This document shows positions 44,691-52,059 of a DNA stretch of 64,000 nt, one piece after another (within the stretch, counting starts at the first letter, position 1; each line of letters opens with the position of its first letter). The DNA lies in assembly GCA_902526165.1 (NCBI GenBank), contig CABZKA010000006.1, positions 1 through 64,000 on the forward strand, given 5' to 3'. Position numbers and translations under genes: made by a program. The notes beneath the pieces are model-generated. The model worked only from the letters and a program-made list of their open reading frames with translations. It had not been told where the DNA came from and did not search any database. The DNA comes from an uncultured Bacteroidota bacterium (GTDB lineage Bacteria; Bacteroidota; Bacteroidia; Flavobacteriales; Flavobacteriaceae).

Positions 44691-46790
44691 TTATTCCGAC
44701 TTGCTGAGAATCTTAAAATCAATATGTTTTTTTTCTAGGTTGGTTTTTTCTACCCTTATTGAAACCTTATCACCTAGGCAGTATTCTTCTTTTGTGTTTT
44801 GACCGATTAAAGAGTTTGTTTTGTAATTGTAAACAAAGTAATCGTATGGAATGTCTTTCATTCTGACAAAGCCTTCGCATTTGTTTGATATCACCTCAAC
44901 AAAAACTCCTCTTTCATTTATGCCAGAAACAATCCCTACAAATTTTTCATTTATACGTTTGGACATGTATTTTACCTGCATCAGTTTGGTGGAAGCTCTT
45001 TCAGCTTTGGTGGCCAACTCCTCTCTTTGGCTACAATGAAAACATTTTTCTTCTATTTCTTTATCATAATATTTTTCTTTCTTCAGGATTGAAAATAAAA
45101 TTCTGTGAACCATAAGGTCTGGATACCTCCTAATTGGTGATGTGAAATGAGAGTAGTTTTCAAACTTAAGTCCAAAATGACCTATGTTCTGTGAGCTGTA
45201 TTTTGCCTTACTCATCGCTCTTATTACCATCATATCTATCACATTTTTTTCGGGCTTTCCTTCACATGCTTTTAACAAAGTATTTATCTCTTTATTTATG
45301 TTTTGTGAATTTACAAGCCTGTTGTTATATCCTAGGTTTTTTACAAACCTTTCAATTTCTACTAGTTTTTTTTCATCTGGAAGATCATGAACTCTGTAGA
45401 CACCCGACCTTGTATTTTCTTTTATTTTTGTGGCAACAGCTTTATTTGCCAAAAGCATAAATTCCTCAATTAGAAAATTTGCTTCTTTTTGCTTCTTTAT
45501 TTTATATCCTACAGGACTTCCTTTTTCATCAACTTTAAATCTTATTTCCTCTTTATTAAAAAAAATAGATCCTTTTTCTTCTCTTTCTTTTTTCAACGAT
45601 ACGGATATTGAATAAAGTTTTTTTATTGAGTCAAAAAGGTTTTTGTTTACTTTTTTTTCATTACCCAATATTGTTTTTTCCGCAGGAATGATGTTCTCTT
45701 TATTTTCTATTATGTGTTGTGCTTCTTCATAGGAGAACCTCTCGTCAGAAATGATAAGAGATTTACAAAACTTTATGTTTGAAATTTTATGGTTTTTATT
45801 AAAAATAAAAAAAACAGAAAAGACATTCTTTTTTTCTTTTGGATTTAAAGAGCAAAGATCGTTGGAAAGTTTTTCTGGCAACATAGGAACAACTCTATCT
45901 GCCAAATAAACACTTGTTGCTCTATAAAAAGCCTCTTTATCGAGCTCTGTTTCTTTCTTAACATAGTGAGATACATCAGCAATATGAACACCAACCTCTA
46001 TCCTTGAATCATCAAACTTTTTAAACGATAAGGCATCATCAAAATCCTTTGCATCATCAGGATCAATTGTAAATGTTAATTTGGTGCTGTGGTCTTCCCT
46101 GTATTTTTCTAAACTTTCTTCTTTTTTTATATTATTTGTTTCTTGTACAACCTTGTCTGAAAAAACATAAGGAAGAGAAAATTCTTCCAAAATAGCGTGC
46201 GTTTGTGACTCACTGTCGCTTGCTTTACCAATAACTTTTAAAACCTCCCCTTCTGGATCTTCATGTTTCCAATCTTTTAGTCTCACTACAACTAAATCTT
46301 CTTTTTTTGCATGCTTATCATCAATAATAAAGCGTACATTTTGTTTTCTTATGTATACACTTTTAATATTTTTATTTATTTCTACCTCTCCAACAAACTT
46401 TTGGTCTGTTCTTTTTTTGATAGATAAAATATTTACTTTTCCTTTCTTATTAATAGAATAATATACCTCATCGTTTTCAAAAAACCCTGAGCATTCTTTT
46501 CTGCTAATATCTAACTCAGTTGATGATGCCAAATCAATAAGTTTGCTTTTTCTTTTTCCTATAATACCAACTAAAAAAAACAAATTTTTGTTAAAGCTGT
46601 ATTTATCATGCTCCTTAATATTGATGCATTTTTTTAGAAGAAGGTTTCTTAATATATCTTTAATATAAATTGAATCAATCTTTACATTTAAAAAGAACTT
46701 AATTTGTTTGATGTTATAGGTTTTTTTCTTGTTTTCAAAAAACAAACAAGCCGCTTTTTTTTCTAAAATATTTAAATCTATTCTGTTCAT
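44691..46790 (-). CDS. rnr: Ribonuclease R
   Basis: A 699-residue 3'-5' exoribonuclease. An N-terminal winged-helix region and two cold-shock-like OB domains precede the RNB domain with the catalytic aspartates in FTIDPDDAKDFDDALSF. Later RNB landmarks are ATSVYLADRVVPMLPEKLSNDLCSLNP and HFTSPIRRYPDLMVHR. A C-terminal S1 domain (FVGIVSGINERGVFVEV) completes it. It degrades structured RNA and matures rRNA. Confidence 0.96.
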   Translation of the reverse strand: MNRIDLNILEKKAACLFFENKKKTYNIKQIKFFLNVKIDSIYIKDILRNLLLKKCINIKEHDKYSFNKNLFFLVGIIGKRKSKLIDLASSTELDISRKECSGFFENDEVYYSINKKGKVNILSIKKRTDQKFVGEVEINKNIKSVYIRKQNVRFIIDDKHAKKEDLVVVRLKDWKHEDPEGEVLKVIGKASDSESQTHAILEEFSLPYVFSDKVVQETNNIKKEESLEKYREDHSTKLTFTIDPDDAKDFDDALSFKKFDDSRIEVGVHIADVSHYVKKETELDKEAFYRATSVYLADRVVPMLPEKLSNDLCSLNPKEKKNVFSVFFIFNKNHKISNIKFCKSLIISDERFSYEEAQHIIENKENIIPAEKTILGNEKKVNKNLFDSIKKLYSISVSLKKEREEKGSIFFNKEEIRFKVDEKGSPVGYKIKKQKEANFLIEEFMLLANKAVATKIKENTRSGVYRVHDLPDEKKLVEIERFVKNLGYNNRLVNSQNINKEINTLLKACEGKPEKNVIDMMVIRAMSKAKYSSQNIGHFGLKFENYSHFTSPIRRYPDLMVHRILFSILKKEKYYDKEIEEKCFHCSQREELATKAERASTKLMQVKYMSKRINEKFVGIVSGINERGVFVEVISNKCEGFVRMKDIPYDYFVYNYKTNSLIGQNTKEEYCLGDKVSIRVEKTNLEKKHIDFKILSKSE

Positions 46791-47155
46791 TAAGGGTTTA
46801 TAAAATTATGTCTTAATTGATTAAATTTTATAAAAATCAACAATTGTTATCAATCAATAATATTATAATTATAAAATATAAATACTTATAATGATGATTG
46901 TTTGTTAATATGTACTATAAAAAAAATAACATATAAGTTTACGAGGGTTATTAACACAACATTAACAAAAACGTAAACCTTAAGAATGCTTATATACAAA
47001 GAGTTAAACAAGATATTAAAACACTATTAAAATGGTAACGGTTGATAAATCAAAAAAAATATTATGTCAATAATTAGCTTAAATTTGTTAAAAAGAGATG
47101 ATAAAAAAAGAGTTATCAAAACCAATCATACTTATAAACAATTACTAAGAAGCTT
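46791..47155. other. 365-nt AT-rich intergenic region between rnr and rpiB
   Basis: No ORF or known RNA is visible. It contains a 7-bp inverted repeat GTTTACG (46937-46943)/CGTAAAC (46972-46978), a pair of TTAACA direct repeats between its arms, three TTATCAA/TTGATAA words, and a TAnnTTTG promoter box at 47080-47087. It is the longest gene-free stretch in the window and holds promoters for two divergent genes. Confidence 0.6.
47080..47087 (+). promoter_or_regulatory. Promoter -7 box for rpiB
   Basis: TAAATTTG is an exact TAnnTTTG match. Unlike most other boxes here it lies far (68 nt) from the start codon at 47156, leaving room for a roughly 60-nt leader. Confidence 0.4.
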
Positions 47156-47593
47156 ATGAACATTTTATTAGCAAATGATCACGCAGGAACAACTTTAAAA
47201 AATGAAATAAAAAAAGTTTTAGAAAGTAAGGGTTATAACGTAAATAATTTAGGCTGTGATAGTGAAGAAAGGGTAGATTATCCAGATTTTGCACATCCGT
47301 TAGCTGAGCAAGTTTCCAATGATGATAACCTAAAAGGGATAATAATATGTGGAAGCGGGATTGGGGTTAGCATGTCTGCAAATAAACATAAAGGAGTTAG
47401 ATCGGCATTATGCTGGAACAAGGAGACAGCCAAACTATCTAGATCTCATAACAACGCAAATGTTTTATCATTACCAGCTAGATTTTTAGAAAAAAAAGAA
47501 GCCATTGAAATTGTAGAAATATTTCTCAACACTGAATTTGAAGGAGGAAGACACGAAAGAAGAGTTAATAAAATCAATAAAAAAGACTCTTAA
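47156..47593 (+). CDS. rpiB: Ribose 5-phosphate isomerase B
   Basis: A 145-residue RpiB/LacAB-family sugar-phosphate isomerase. Signature parts: LLANDHAGTTLKNEI at the N-terminus, GCDSEERVDYPDFAHPLAEQV, and GIIICGSGIGVSMSANK with the catalytic cysteine, then HNNANVLSLPARF. RpiB interconverts ribose 5-phosphate and ribulose 5-phosphate. One base separates its stop from the start of the ElaA-type gene. Confidence 0.93.
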   Translation: MNILLANDHAGTTLKNEIKKVLESKGYNVNNLGCDSEERVDYPDFAHPLAEQVSNDDNLKGIIICGSGIGVSMSANKHKGVRSALCWNKETAKLSRSHNNANVLSLPARFLEKKEAIEIVEIFLNTEFEGGRHERRVNKINKKDS

Positions 47594-47594
47594 A

Positions 47595-48038
47595 ATGCAA
47601 ACAATTATTAAAAAGTGGGGTGACCTTTCTAAAGAAGAGGTTGAAAAAATTTTTAGCTTAAGATCAGAAGTTTTTATTGTTGAACAAGAATGCCCTTACC
47701 AAGACGTTGATGGAAGAGACGCTGAAGCAGATCACCTTTTATTATATGAAAACAATATCCTTTGTGGATATACTAGAATTTTTCCTAAAAACACGTATTT
47801 TAAAGAAGCTTCCTTTGGAAGAACCGTTGTAAAAAAAACACATAGAGGTAAAGGCTATGGGCACACCCTGGTTAAAGAGTCTTTAAAATATTTAAAAAAG
47901 AAAAACGAAGATATTGTTAAAATTTCTGCGCAGTCTTATTTGACTGAATTTTATACTTTTCACGGCTTTGTTCCAAAAGGGGATGAGTATCTGGAGGATA
48001 ATATTCCACACAACGCAATGTTTTTAACTTTTTCTTAA
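47595..48038 (+). CDS. ElaA-type GNAT acetyltransferase
   Basis: 147 residues from the ATG at 47595, which I prefer over an upstream start at 47538 that would overlap rpiB by 56 nt and add 19 lysine-rich residues. FSLRSEVFIVEQECPYQDVDGRDAEADHLL is the ElaA hallmark; FGRTVVKKTHRGKGYGHTLV is the acetyl-CoA loop (RGKGYG); QSYLTEFYTFHGFVPKGDEYLEDNIPHNAM completes the family pattern. Substrate unknown. Probably cotranscribed with rpiB. Confidence 0.88.
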   Translation: MQTIIKKWGDLSKEEVEKIFSLRSEVFIVEQECPYQDVDGRDAEADHLLLYENNILCGYTRIFPKNTYFKEASFGRTVVKKTHRGKGYGHTLVKESLKYLKKKNEDIVKISAQSYLTEFYTFHGFVPKGDEYLEDNIPHNAMFLTFS

Positions 48039-48094
48039 AGAGAAAAAAGAAAATTTTACTTAAATTGTTCTTTTAATTTTTAAATAAACAATCC

Positions 48095-48805
48095 ATGAAA
48101 AATTTTTTTAGCATTTTATTAATATTGTTCGTTTCTGTGTCTTTTTCCCAAAGGTGGGCAGCGTACGGAATTAAAGTATCACCACAAAATGAAGAAGCTG
48201 TAGTTGGAATTATTGACCAATACTTTACAAACAACCCTATTGAAGGTGTTACAGTAAGTCTTTTCTCTGTGCTTTTTACACCAGCAGACCTGAACTTTAC
48301 ACATGAAATTATATTAGATGGAGATCCAGAATCAATCTCAAAGTTTTTTACGCCAGGCTTTCAGCAACAAACAGGATGGCAACTTTTCTCGTCAAAAATT
48401 AATGCGTTCATCGAAGAAACGGTGTTTTCTGCTAACGGATGGAGAGCGTTTGAGTTTGGAGAGGTGATGCCTTTTCAAATGGTAAATACTTTTTCAGCAG
48501 ATAACGAAAATGTAAATAAATGGAGAAATATGGCAAGAACACTAAACGAGAAATATCCAAGAGATTACAGATCTTTTGCGTCAGGAGGAATCTCAGTTGG
48601 CGGACCAACTTCCAAGGCCAACAACTGGATGGTAACAGGGTGGAAAACATATGAAGATTATTTAACTAACTGGTCAAACAACAGAAAGTTTGCGGAAGAC
48701 AATCCTAAAGTTGTAAAAGACAGAGAAAAAATGAATGCAGAAATTGATTATTCGGAGTTCGAGCCCGTAGCAAAATTTATGAGATTCCTTGTTAAGCAGT
48801 GGTAA
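48095..48805 (+). CDS. Secreted protein of unknown function
   Basis: A 236-residue protein with a clear signal peptide (MKNFFSILLILFVSVSFSQ). The mature part is soluble, rich in aromatic residues and Asn, with VGIIDQYFTNNPIEGVTVSLFSV and FTHEIILDGDPESISKFF in the first half and GWKTYEDYLTNWSNN and FEPVAKFMRFLVKQW near the end. The strand-helix alternation could be two ferredoxin-like repeats, but I recognise no family. It has its own intrinsic terminator and no functional neighbours. Confidence 0.8.
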   Translation: MKNFFSILLILFVSVSFSQRWAAYGIKVSPQNEEAVVGIIDQYFTNNPIEGVTVSLFSVLFTPADLNFTHEIILDGDPESISKFFTPGFQQQTGWQLFSSKINAFIEETVFSANGWRAFEFGEVMPFQMVNTFSADNENVNKWRNMARTLNEKYPRDYRSFASGGISVGGPTSKANNWMVTGWKTYEDYLTNWSNNRKFAEDNPKVVKDREKMNAEIDYSEFEPVAKFMRFLVKQW

Positions 48806-48825
48806 TATTTACCAAAACCAAAATT

Positions 48826-48850
48826 AAGCCCCACGATTAGGGGCTTTTTT
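48826..48850 (+). terminator. Intrinsic terminator after the secreted-protein gene
   Basis: AAGCCCC, a 7-nt loop and GGGGCTT form a 7-bp stem followed by T6. The reverse strand has the same stem with a weaker T-rich tail, so it may also end the leftward small ORFs whose stop lies 6 nt away. Confidence 0.92.
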
Positions 48851-48855
48851 ATTTA

Positions 48856-49059
48856 TCACCACCTAACCTTTTTGTCAACTATCTCTACCTCAAACCTTTC
48901 GTCTTTCAAGCTTTTAGAAATCTTTGACCAGCCAGACCTAACATATATTTGAGTGGCACATTCGTGAAATATAATAGATTTGGTCATTCCAAAACCAACA
49001 GGAATACCAAGGTCTTTAAACTTTACACGAAAAGTAACCTCGCCACTAAACCTTGCCAT
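48856..49059 (-). CDS. Small ORF of unknown function (67 aa)
   Basis: Encodes MARFSGEVTFRVKFKDLG..., a basic 67-residue protein with alternating strands and a GWSKISKSLKDERFEVEIVD tail. No family recognised. Its ATG lies inside the last codons of the 42-aa ORF upstream (14-nt overlap), and its stop is 6 nt from an intrinsic terminator, so the pair has the look of a short real transcript. It could also be one frame-shifted gene. Divergent from the restriction-modification genes. Confidence 0.5.
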   Translation of the reverse strand: MARFSGEVTFRVKFKDLGIPVGFGMTKSIIFHECATQIYVRSGWSKISKSLKDERFEVEIVDKKVRW

Positions 49060-49174
49060 ATCTATTCCTCATCATTTCAACATAAAGCTCAAGAGAGCCT
49101 TTGTCTATATTAAACAACTTATGTGTACCCTTTTCTTTTTTAAAAAAGGTAATTTGAATTTTTCTTTTCTTCAT
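49046..49174 (-). CDS. Small ORF of unknown function (42 aa), divergent from the methyltransferase
   Basis: Encodes a 42-residue basic protein starting MKKRKIQITFFKKEKGTHK and ending RNRYGKV. Its first codons and upstream 18 bases are a mirror copy of those of the methyltransferase gene (26-bp inverted repeat). The overlap with the 67-aa ORF suggests translational coupling or a frameshift. Nothing in the sequence identifies a function; position suggests a controller or accessory protein of the R-M unit. Confidence 0.4.
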   Translation of the reverse strand: MKKRKIQITFFKKEKGTHKLFNIDKGSLELYVEMMRNRYGKV

Positions 49175-49191
49175 TTTATTACAATTTAAAT
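49166..49191. repeat. 26-bp inverted repeat, left arm
   Basis: Perfect reverse complement of 49364-49389. It includes the start codon and next two codons of the 42-aa ORF and its upstream TTACAATTTAAAT. The arms enclose a 172-nt spacer. Confidence 0.95.
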
Positions 49192-49204
49192 TAAATCGCA
49201 ACAA

Positions 49205-49350
49205 GAGAATTTAGGATTTCTCGTTTGTTTGGGAGGAGCCCCGCATTCTAAACCACCGTGCAACGAGTTGTCGGTTGGTACGCCTCTAAGCGTTCTTGAT
49301 GCACATCAAAGATAGCTAAACGACAACACAAGACCAAAACTAAACGACAC
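49205..49350. other. Structured, GC-richer spacer upstream of the methyltransferase gene
   Basis: In 49201-49320 I count 55 G+C in 120 bases (46%), well above the surroundings. It holds GAGAA/TTCTC (49205-49222), a GGG/CCC hairpin at 49231-49241, a long stem GTTGTCG (49267-49273)/CGACAAC (49321-49327) extended by TTGG/GCTAA pairs, an inner hairpin TTGATG-CA-CATCAA (49296-49309), and the direct repeat CTAAACGACA at 49316 and 49340. It may be a non-coding RNA, leader or recombination site; no ORF is seen. Confidence 0.5.
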
Positions 49351-49363
49351 AATAAATCCCTAT

Positions 49364-49389
49364 ATTTAAATTGTAATAAAATGAAGAAA
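49364..49389. repeat. 26-bp inverted repeat, right arm
   Basis: Perfect reverse complement of 49166-49191. It spans ATTTAAATTGTAATAAA and the first three codons (ATG AAG AAA) of the methyltransferase gene. A near -7 box TATATTTA (one mismatch) at 49361-49368 overlaps its edge. Confidence 0.95.
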
Positions 49390-50613
49390 GAGCGATTCGA
49401 TATAGAAAAAATTGATAGAAGCTTGTTTGAAACAAAAATAGTTGATCAAGAGAACCCAACAGGAGCTTCTTTCACTCACTATTTACAAAACCATCAAAAT
49501 GGCGCTTCAGATTTTTACAAAAAAGACGCATTAGTATTTGTTGAGCAAATTCTAAAAAAAAAACATCCAAGACAACAAATAACAAATAAACTAACCGAAC
49601 GAGTGTTACAGCGCTTAACATCAAACTCAAATAAACCAGTCCCTTTCCCCGCACCAAAAACCCCAAAATTTAGATTTATTGATCTTTTTGCTGGAATAGG
49701 TGGATTTAGAATCGCAATGCAAAACTTGGGTGGTAAATGTGTTTATACAAGCGAATGGGATAAAGAGGCTCAAAAAACCTACAAAGCAAACTACGGGGAG
49801 ATTCCTTTTGGGGATATAACAAAAGAAAAAGTAAAAAAATATATTCCAGAAAGCTACGATATAGTTTGCGCTGGATTTCCATGTCAAGCATTCTCTATTG
49901 CAGGACATAGAAAGGGTTTCTCTGACACAAGAGGAACATTGTTTTTTGATGTTGAACAAATAGTTGAAAGAAACAGACCTAAGGTGGTTTTTTTAGAAAA
50001 CGTAAAAAACCTATTATCTCACGATAAAGGAAAGACCTTTAAAGTTATTGTGGAAATATTAGAAAAAAAACTTGGCTATAAAGTGTTTTATAAAATTCTA
50101 AACTCAATGACACATGCAAACGTTCCACAAAATCGAGAACGCGTTTTTATTGTGGCGTTTGAACCTAAAAAAGTTAAAAACTACAAGGATTTTAAATTCC
50201 CCAAACAAGTTAAGCTAACAAAAACAATTCACGATATTCTTGAAGGTGATAAGAAAGACGATAAATACTATTATTCCAAAACCCACATGTATTATCCCGA
50301 ATTGTCAAAAACAATGAATAATAAAAATACCGTTTATCAATGGCGCAGAGTATATGTACGAGAAAATAAAAGCAATGTCTGCCCGACACTAACAGCCAAT
50401 ATGGGCACCGGGGGACACAACGTTCCTTTAATTAAAGATGATTTTGGAATTCGAAAATTAACCCCAAAGGAATGTTTCGCGTTTCAAGGCTTTGACATGA
50501 GTAAATTTATTTTTCCAAAAATTGCTGATAGTAAACTATACATGCAGGCTGGAAATTCTGTAACTGTAAGCTTAATAGAAAGAATAAGCAAAGAAATTAC
50601 TAAGGTCATTTGA
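49381..50613 (+). CDS. DNA (cytosine-5-)-methyltransferase of a type II R-M system
   Basis: A 410-residue C5 methyltransferase. Motif I FIDLFAGIGGFR (99-110), motif IV with the catalytic cysteine PCQ (167-169), motif VI ENVKN (206-210), motif VIII QNRERVF (250-256), a short target-recognition region, and the C-terminal motif IX/X with LTPKECFAFQGF and QAGNSVT. About 95 N-terminal residues precede motif I, a helical, charged extension not needed for catalysis. The stop overlaps the TTG start of the endonuclease gene. Target sequence cannot be read from the protein. Confidence 0.93.
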   Translation: MKKERFDIEKIDRSLFETKIVDQENPTGASFTHYLQNHQNGASDFYKKDALVFVEQILKKKHPRQQITNKLTERVLQRLTSNSNKPVPFPAPKTPKFRFIDLFAGIGGFRIAMQNLGGKCVYTSEWDKEAQKTYKANYGEIPFGDITKEKVKKYIPESYDIVCAGFPCQAFSIAGHRKGFSDTRGTLFFDVEQIVERNRPKVVFLENVKNLLSHDKGKTFKVIVEILEKKLGYKVFYKILNSMTHANVPQNRERVFIVAFEPKKVKNYKDFKFPKQVKLTKTIHDILEGDKKDDKYYYSKTHMYYPELSKTMNNKNTVYQWRRVYVRENKSNVCPTLTANMGTGGHNVPLIKDDFGIRKLTPKECFAFQGFDMSKFIFPKIADSKLYMQAGNSVTVSLIERISKEITKVI

Positions 50614-51737
50614 AAACATTTGCGGAGCTTGACATAGAAAACAACGGCCAATACATAAAGTTACTTTCAGCAGTAGCCAAGCTTTCAGGCTTGTTTAGCG
50701 AAAATGCAATCCCGCTTGTCTACTATCGCGCCGTGGAAAATATTTTTTGCAAAAGCTTTAAAGCACAGGACTTGTCTCGATCAGATACCGCCTTCGATGC
50801 AAGATACAAATCGATCGGTATAGGTATAAAAACCTTTACTTGCCCAAGAAACTCAAAGAAAGAAAAAGTTGCAGAATTTAATTCAGTTTCTAAAGAGCTA
50901 AATGATCTTAACGGAAAAGGCTTAGCCCTAAAGCTAGCAGAATACAGAAACGAAAGAATTGATTTAGCTAACAGGACGTACGACATTACTAGCTCACTAT
51001 ATCACATCGTAGCAAGAAGGGATAGTGAGCTAGTGCTTTTTGAAACAGATTACGATAAAATAGACTTAAACAATATAAACTCCATTGTAGAGTCTGATGC
51101 AGGTTTACAGTTTGAGGATGGAAAAAACCTATATAAATACTATTATTCTAAAAGCACACTTTTCAGAAAGTTTACCATTCCAGAAAGAGCACACCACGTA
51201 CCAATTGACATAATTGAAGACCCTTACAGCCTTTTATTAGAATTATTTGAAAATAACGACCTAAAGTCAGACAAGAGCAAGTTAAAAAAAGGAATTAATT
51301 ATGTTGTGCTTCCCTTGTACGGAATAAAAAGGCGGCAGAAATTTGTTTTCGAAAAAAGCGGACTAAATCAATGGAACGCAGGGGGAAGAAAGCGTAACTT
51401 TGGTGAAGTCTATATTCGAATTCCTAAAGAGATACACAACCAATTTCCTGGTTTTTTTCCTGAAAGAGATAAGTTATTCGATTTAGAAATACCAACAGGT
51501 GAAAAACTTAAAACTAAAATTTGTCAAGATGATTCAAAAGCGTTGATGACAAATCCAAACAAAGCTCTTTCAGATTGGTTGCTTCGAAAAATTTTTCAAT
51601 TAGAAGAAGGGGAGATTTTAACAATTGATAAAATGAATAAACTTGGTTCCGACAGTGTAACAATTGAAAAAACCGATAATAGCAATTATAAAATTGATAT
51701 TTCACCCATTGATTCCTACGAGAAATTTATAAATTAA
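50610..51737 (+). CDS. Probable type II restriction endonuclease with B3-like C-terminal DNA-binding domain
   Basis: A 375-residue protein starting at TTG that overlaps the methyltransferase stop (TTGA). The C-terminal third (about 228-370) resembles the B3-like DNA-recognition domain of BfiI/NgoFVII/EcoRII-type enzymes: GINYVVLPLYG, SGLNQWNAGGRKRNFGEVY, FPGFFPERDKLFDLEIP, ALSDWLLRKIFQLEEGE. The N-terminal part lacks phospholipase-D HxK motifs; it has FDARYKSIGIGIKTF followed by KVAEF, so D63, K74 and E89 could form a PD-(D/E)XK-like site with a displaced acidic residue. Assignment is inferred from these patterns and from coupling to a methyltransferase. Confidence 0.7.
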   Translation: MKTFAELDIENNGQYIKLLSAVAKLSGLFSENAIPLVYYRAVENIFCKSFKAQDLSRSDTAFDARYKSIGIGIKTFTCPRNSKKEKVAEFNSVSKELNDLNGKGLALKLAEYRNERIDLANRTYDITSSLYHIVARRDSELVLFETDYDKIDLNNINSIVESDAGLQFEDGKNLYKYYYSKSTLFRKFTIPERAHHVPIDIIEDPYSLLLELFENNDLKSDKSKLKKGINYVVLPLYGIKRRQKFVFEKSGLNQWNAGGRKRNFGEVYIRIPKEIHNQFPGFFPERDKLFDLEIPTGEKLKTKICQDDSKALMTNPNKALSDWLLRKIFQLEEGEILTIDKMNKLGSDSVTIEKTDNSNYKIDISPIDSYEKFIN

Positions 51738-52059
51738 TAAACCCCCCCCTTGTTTCTTTAAGGGCGCTTTCAATTTCTGACGAAGTTAACACCACGCTTG
51801 AATTATAAAGGATAAAAAAAGAAACGCCAGCACTAAGCTTGGGAAACGAGCTTTTTGAAATAATAGCTCTCAACCTACGCTTAATTAGATTTCTTTTGCT
51901 TGCCAAAGGAATGTTTTTTTTTGGAACCGCCAAGCCATAACACACACTATTGTCATTGAAGTTGTAGAGCTTTATCGAAATATCTTTACCCCTCAACAAA
52001 GTGCCTTGTTCAAAAATAAGCGCGATTTTCTTTTTGTCTTTGATCGGCTTTAGTTTCAT
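51727..52059 (-). CDS. rnpA: Ribonuclease P protein component
   Basis: A 110-residue RnpA, the protein cofactor of RNase P in tRNA 5' processing. The RNR signature is RNLIKRRLRAI (56-66), after YGLAVPKKNIPLASK. The C-terminus is encoded through a run of eight G (C8 at 51742-51749 on the plus strand), just after the converging endonuclease stop; the two 3' ends overlap by 11 nt. The start overlaps the M1 peptidase stop by 4 nt. rpmH is not adjacent. Confidence 0.92.
   Translation of the reverse strand: MKLKPIKDKKKIALIFEQGTLLRGKDISIKLYNFNDNSVCYGLAVPKKNIPLASKRNLIKRRLRAIISKSSFPKLSAGVSFFILYNSSVVLTSSEIESALKETRGGFINL

Noticed and set aside
36000-47000. Apparent shift in G versus C on the plus strand
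   Set aside because: Hand counts of scattered 60-base lines were inconsistent and confounded by gene direction; a proper cumulative skew is needed.
46791-47155. Replication origin
   Set aside because: AT-rich, but no TTATCCACA-type DnaA boxes and no dnaA, dnaN or parAB nearby; left as an unexplained region.
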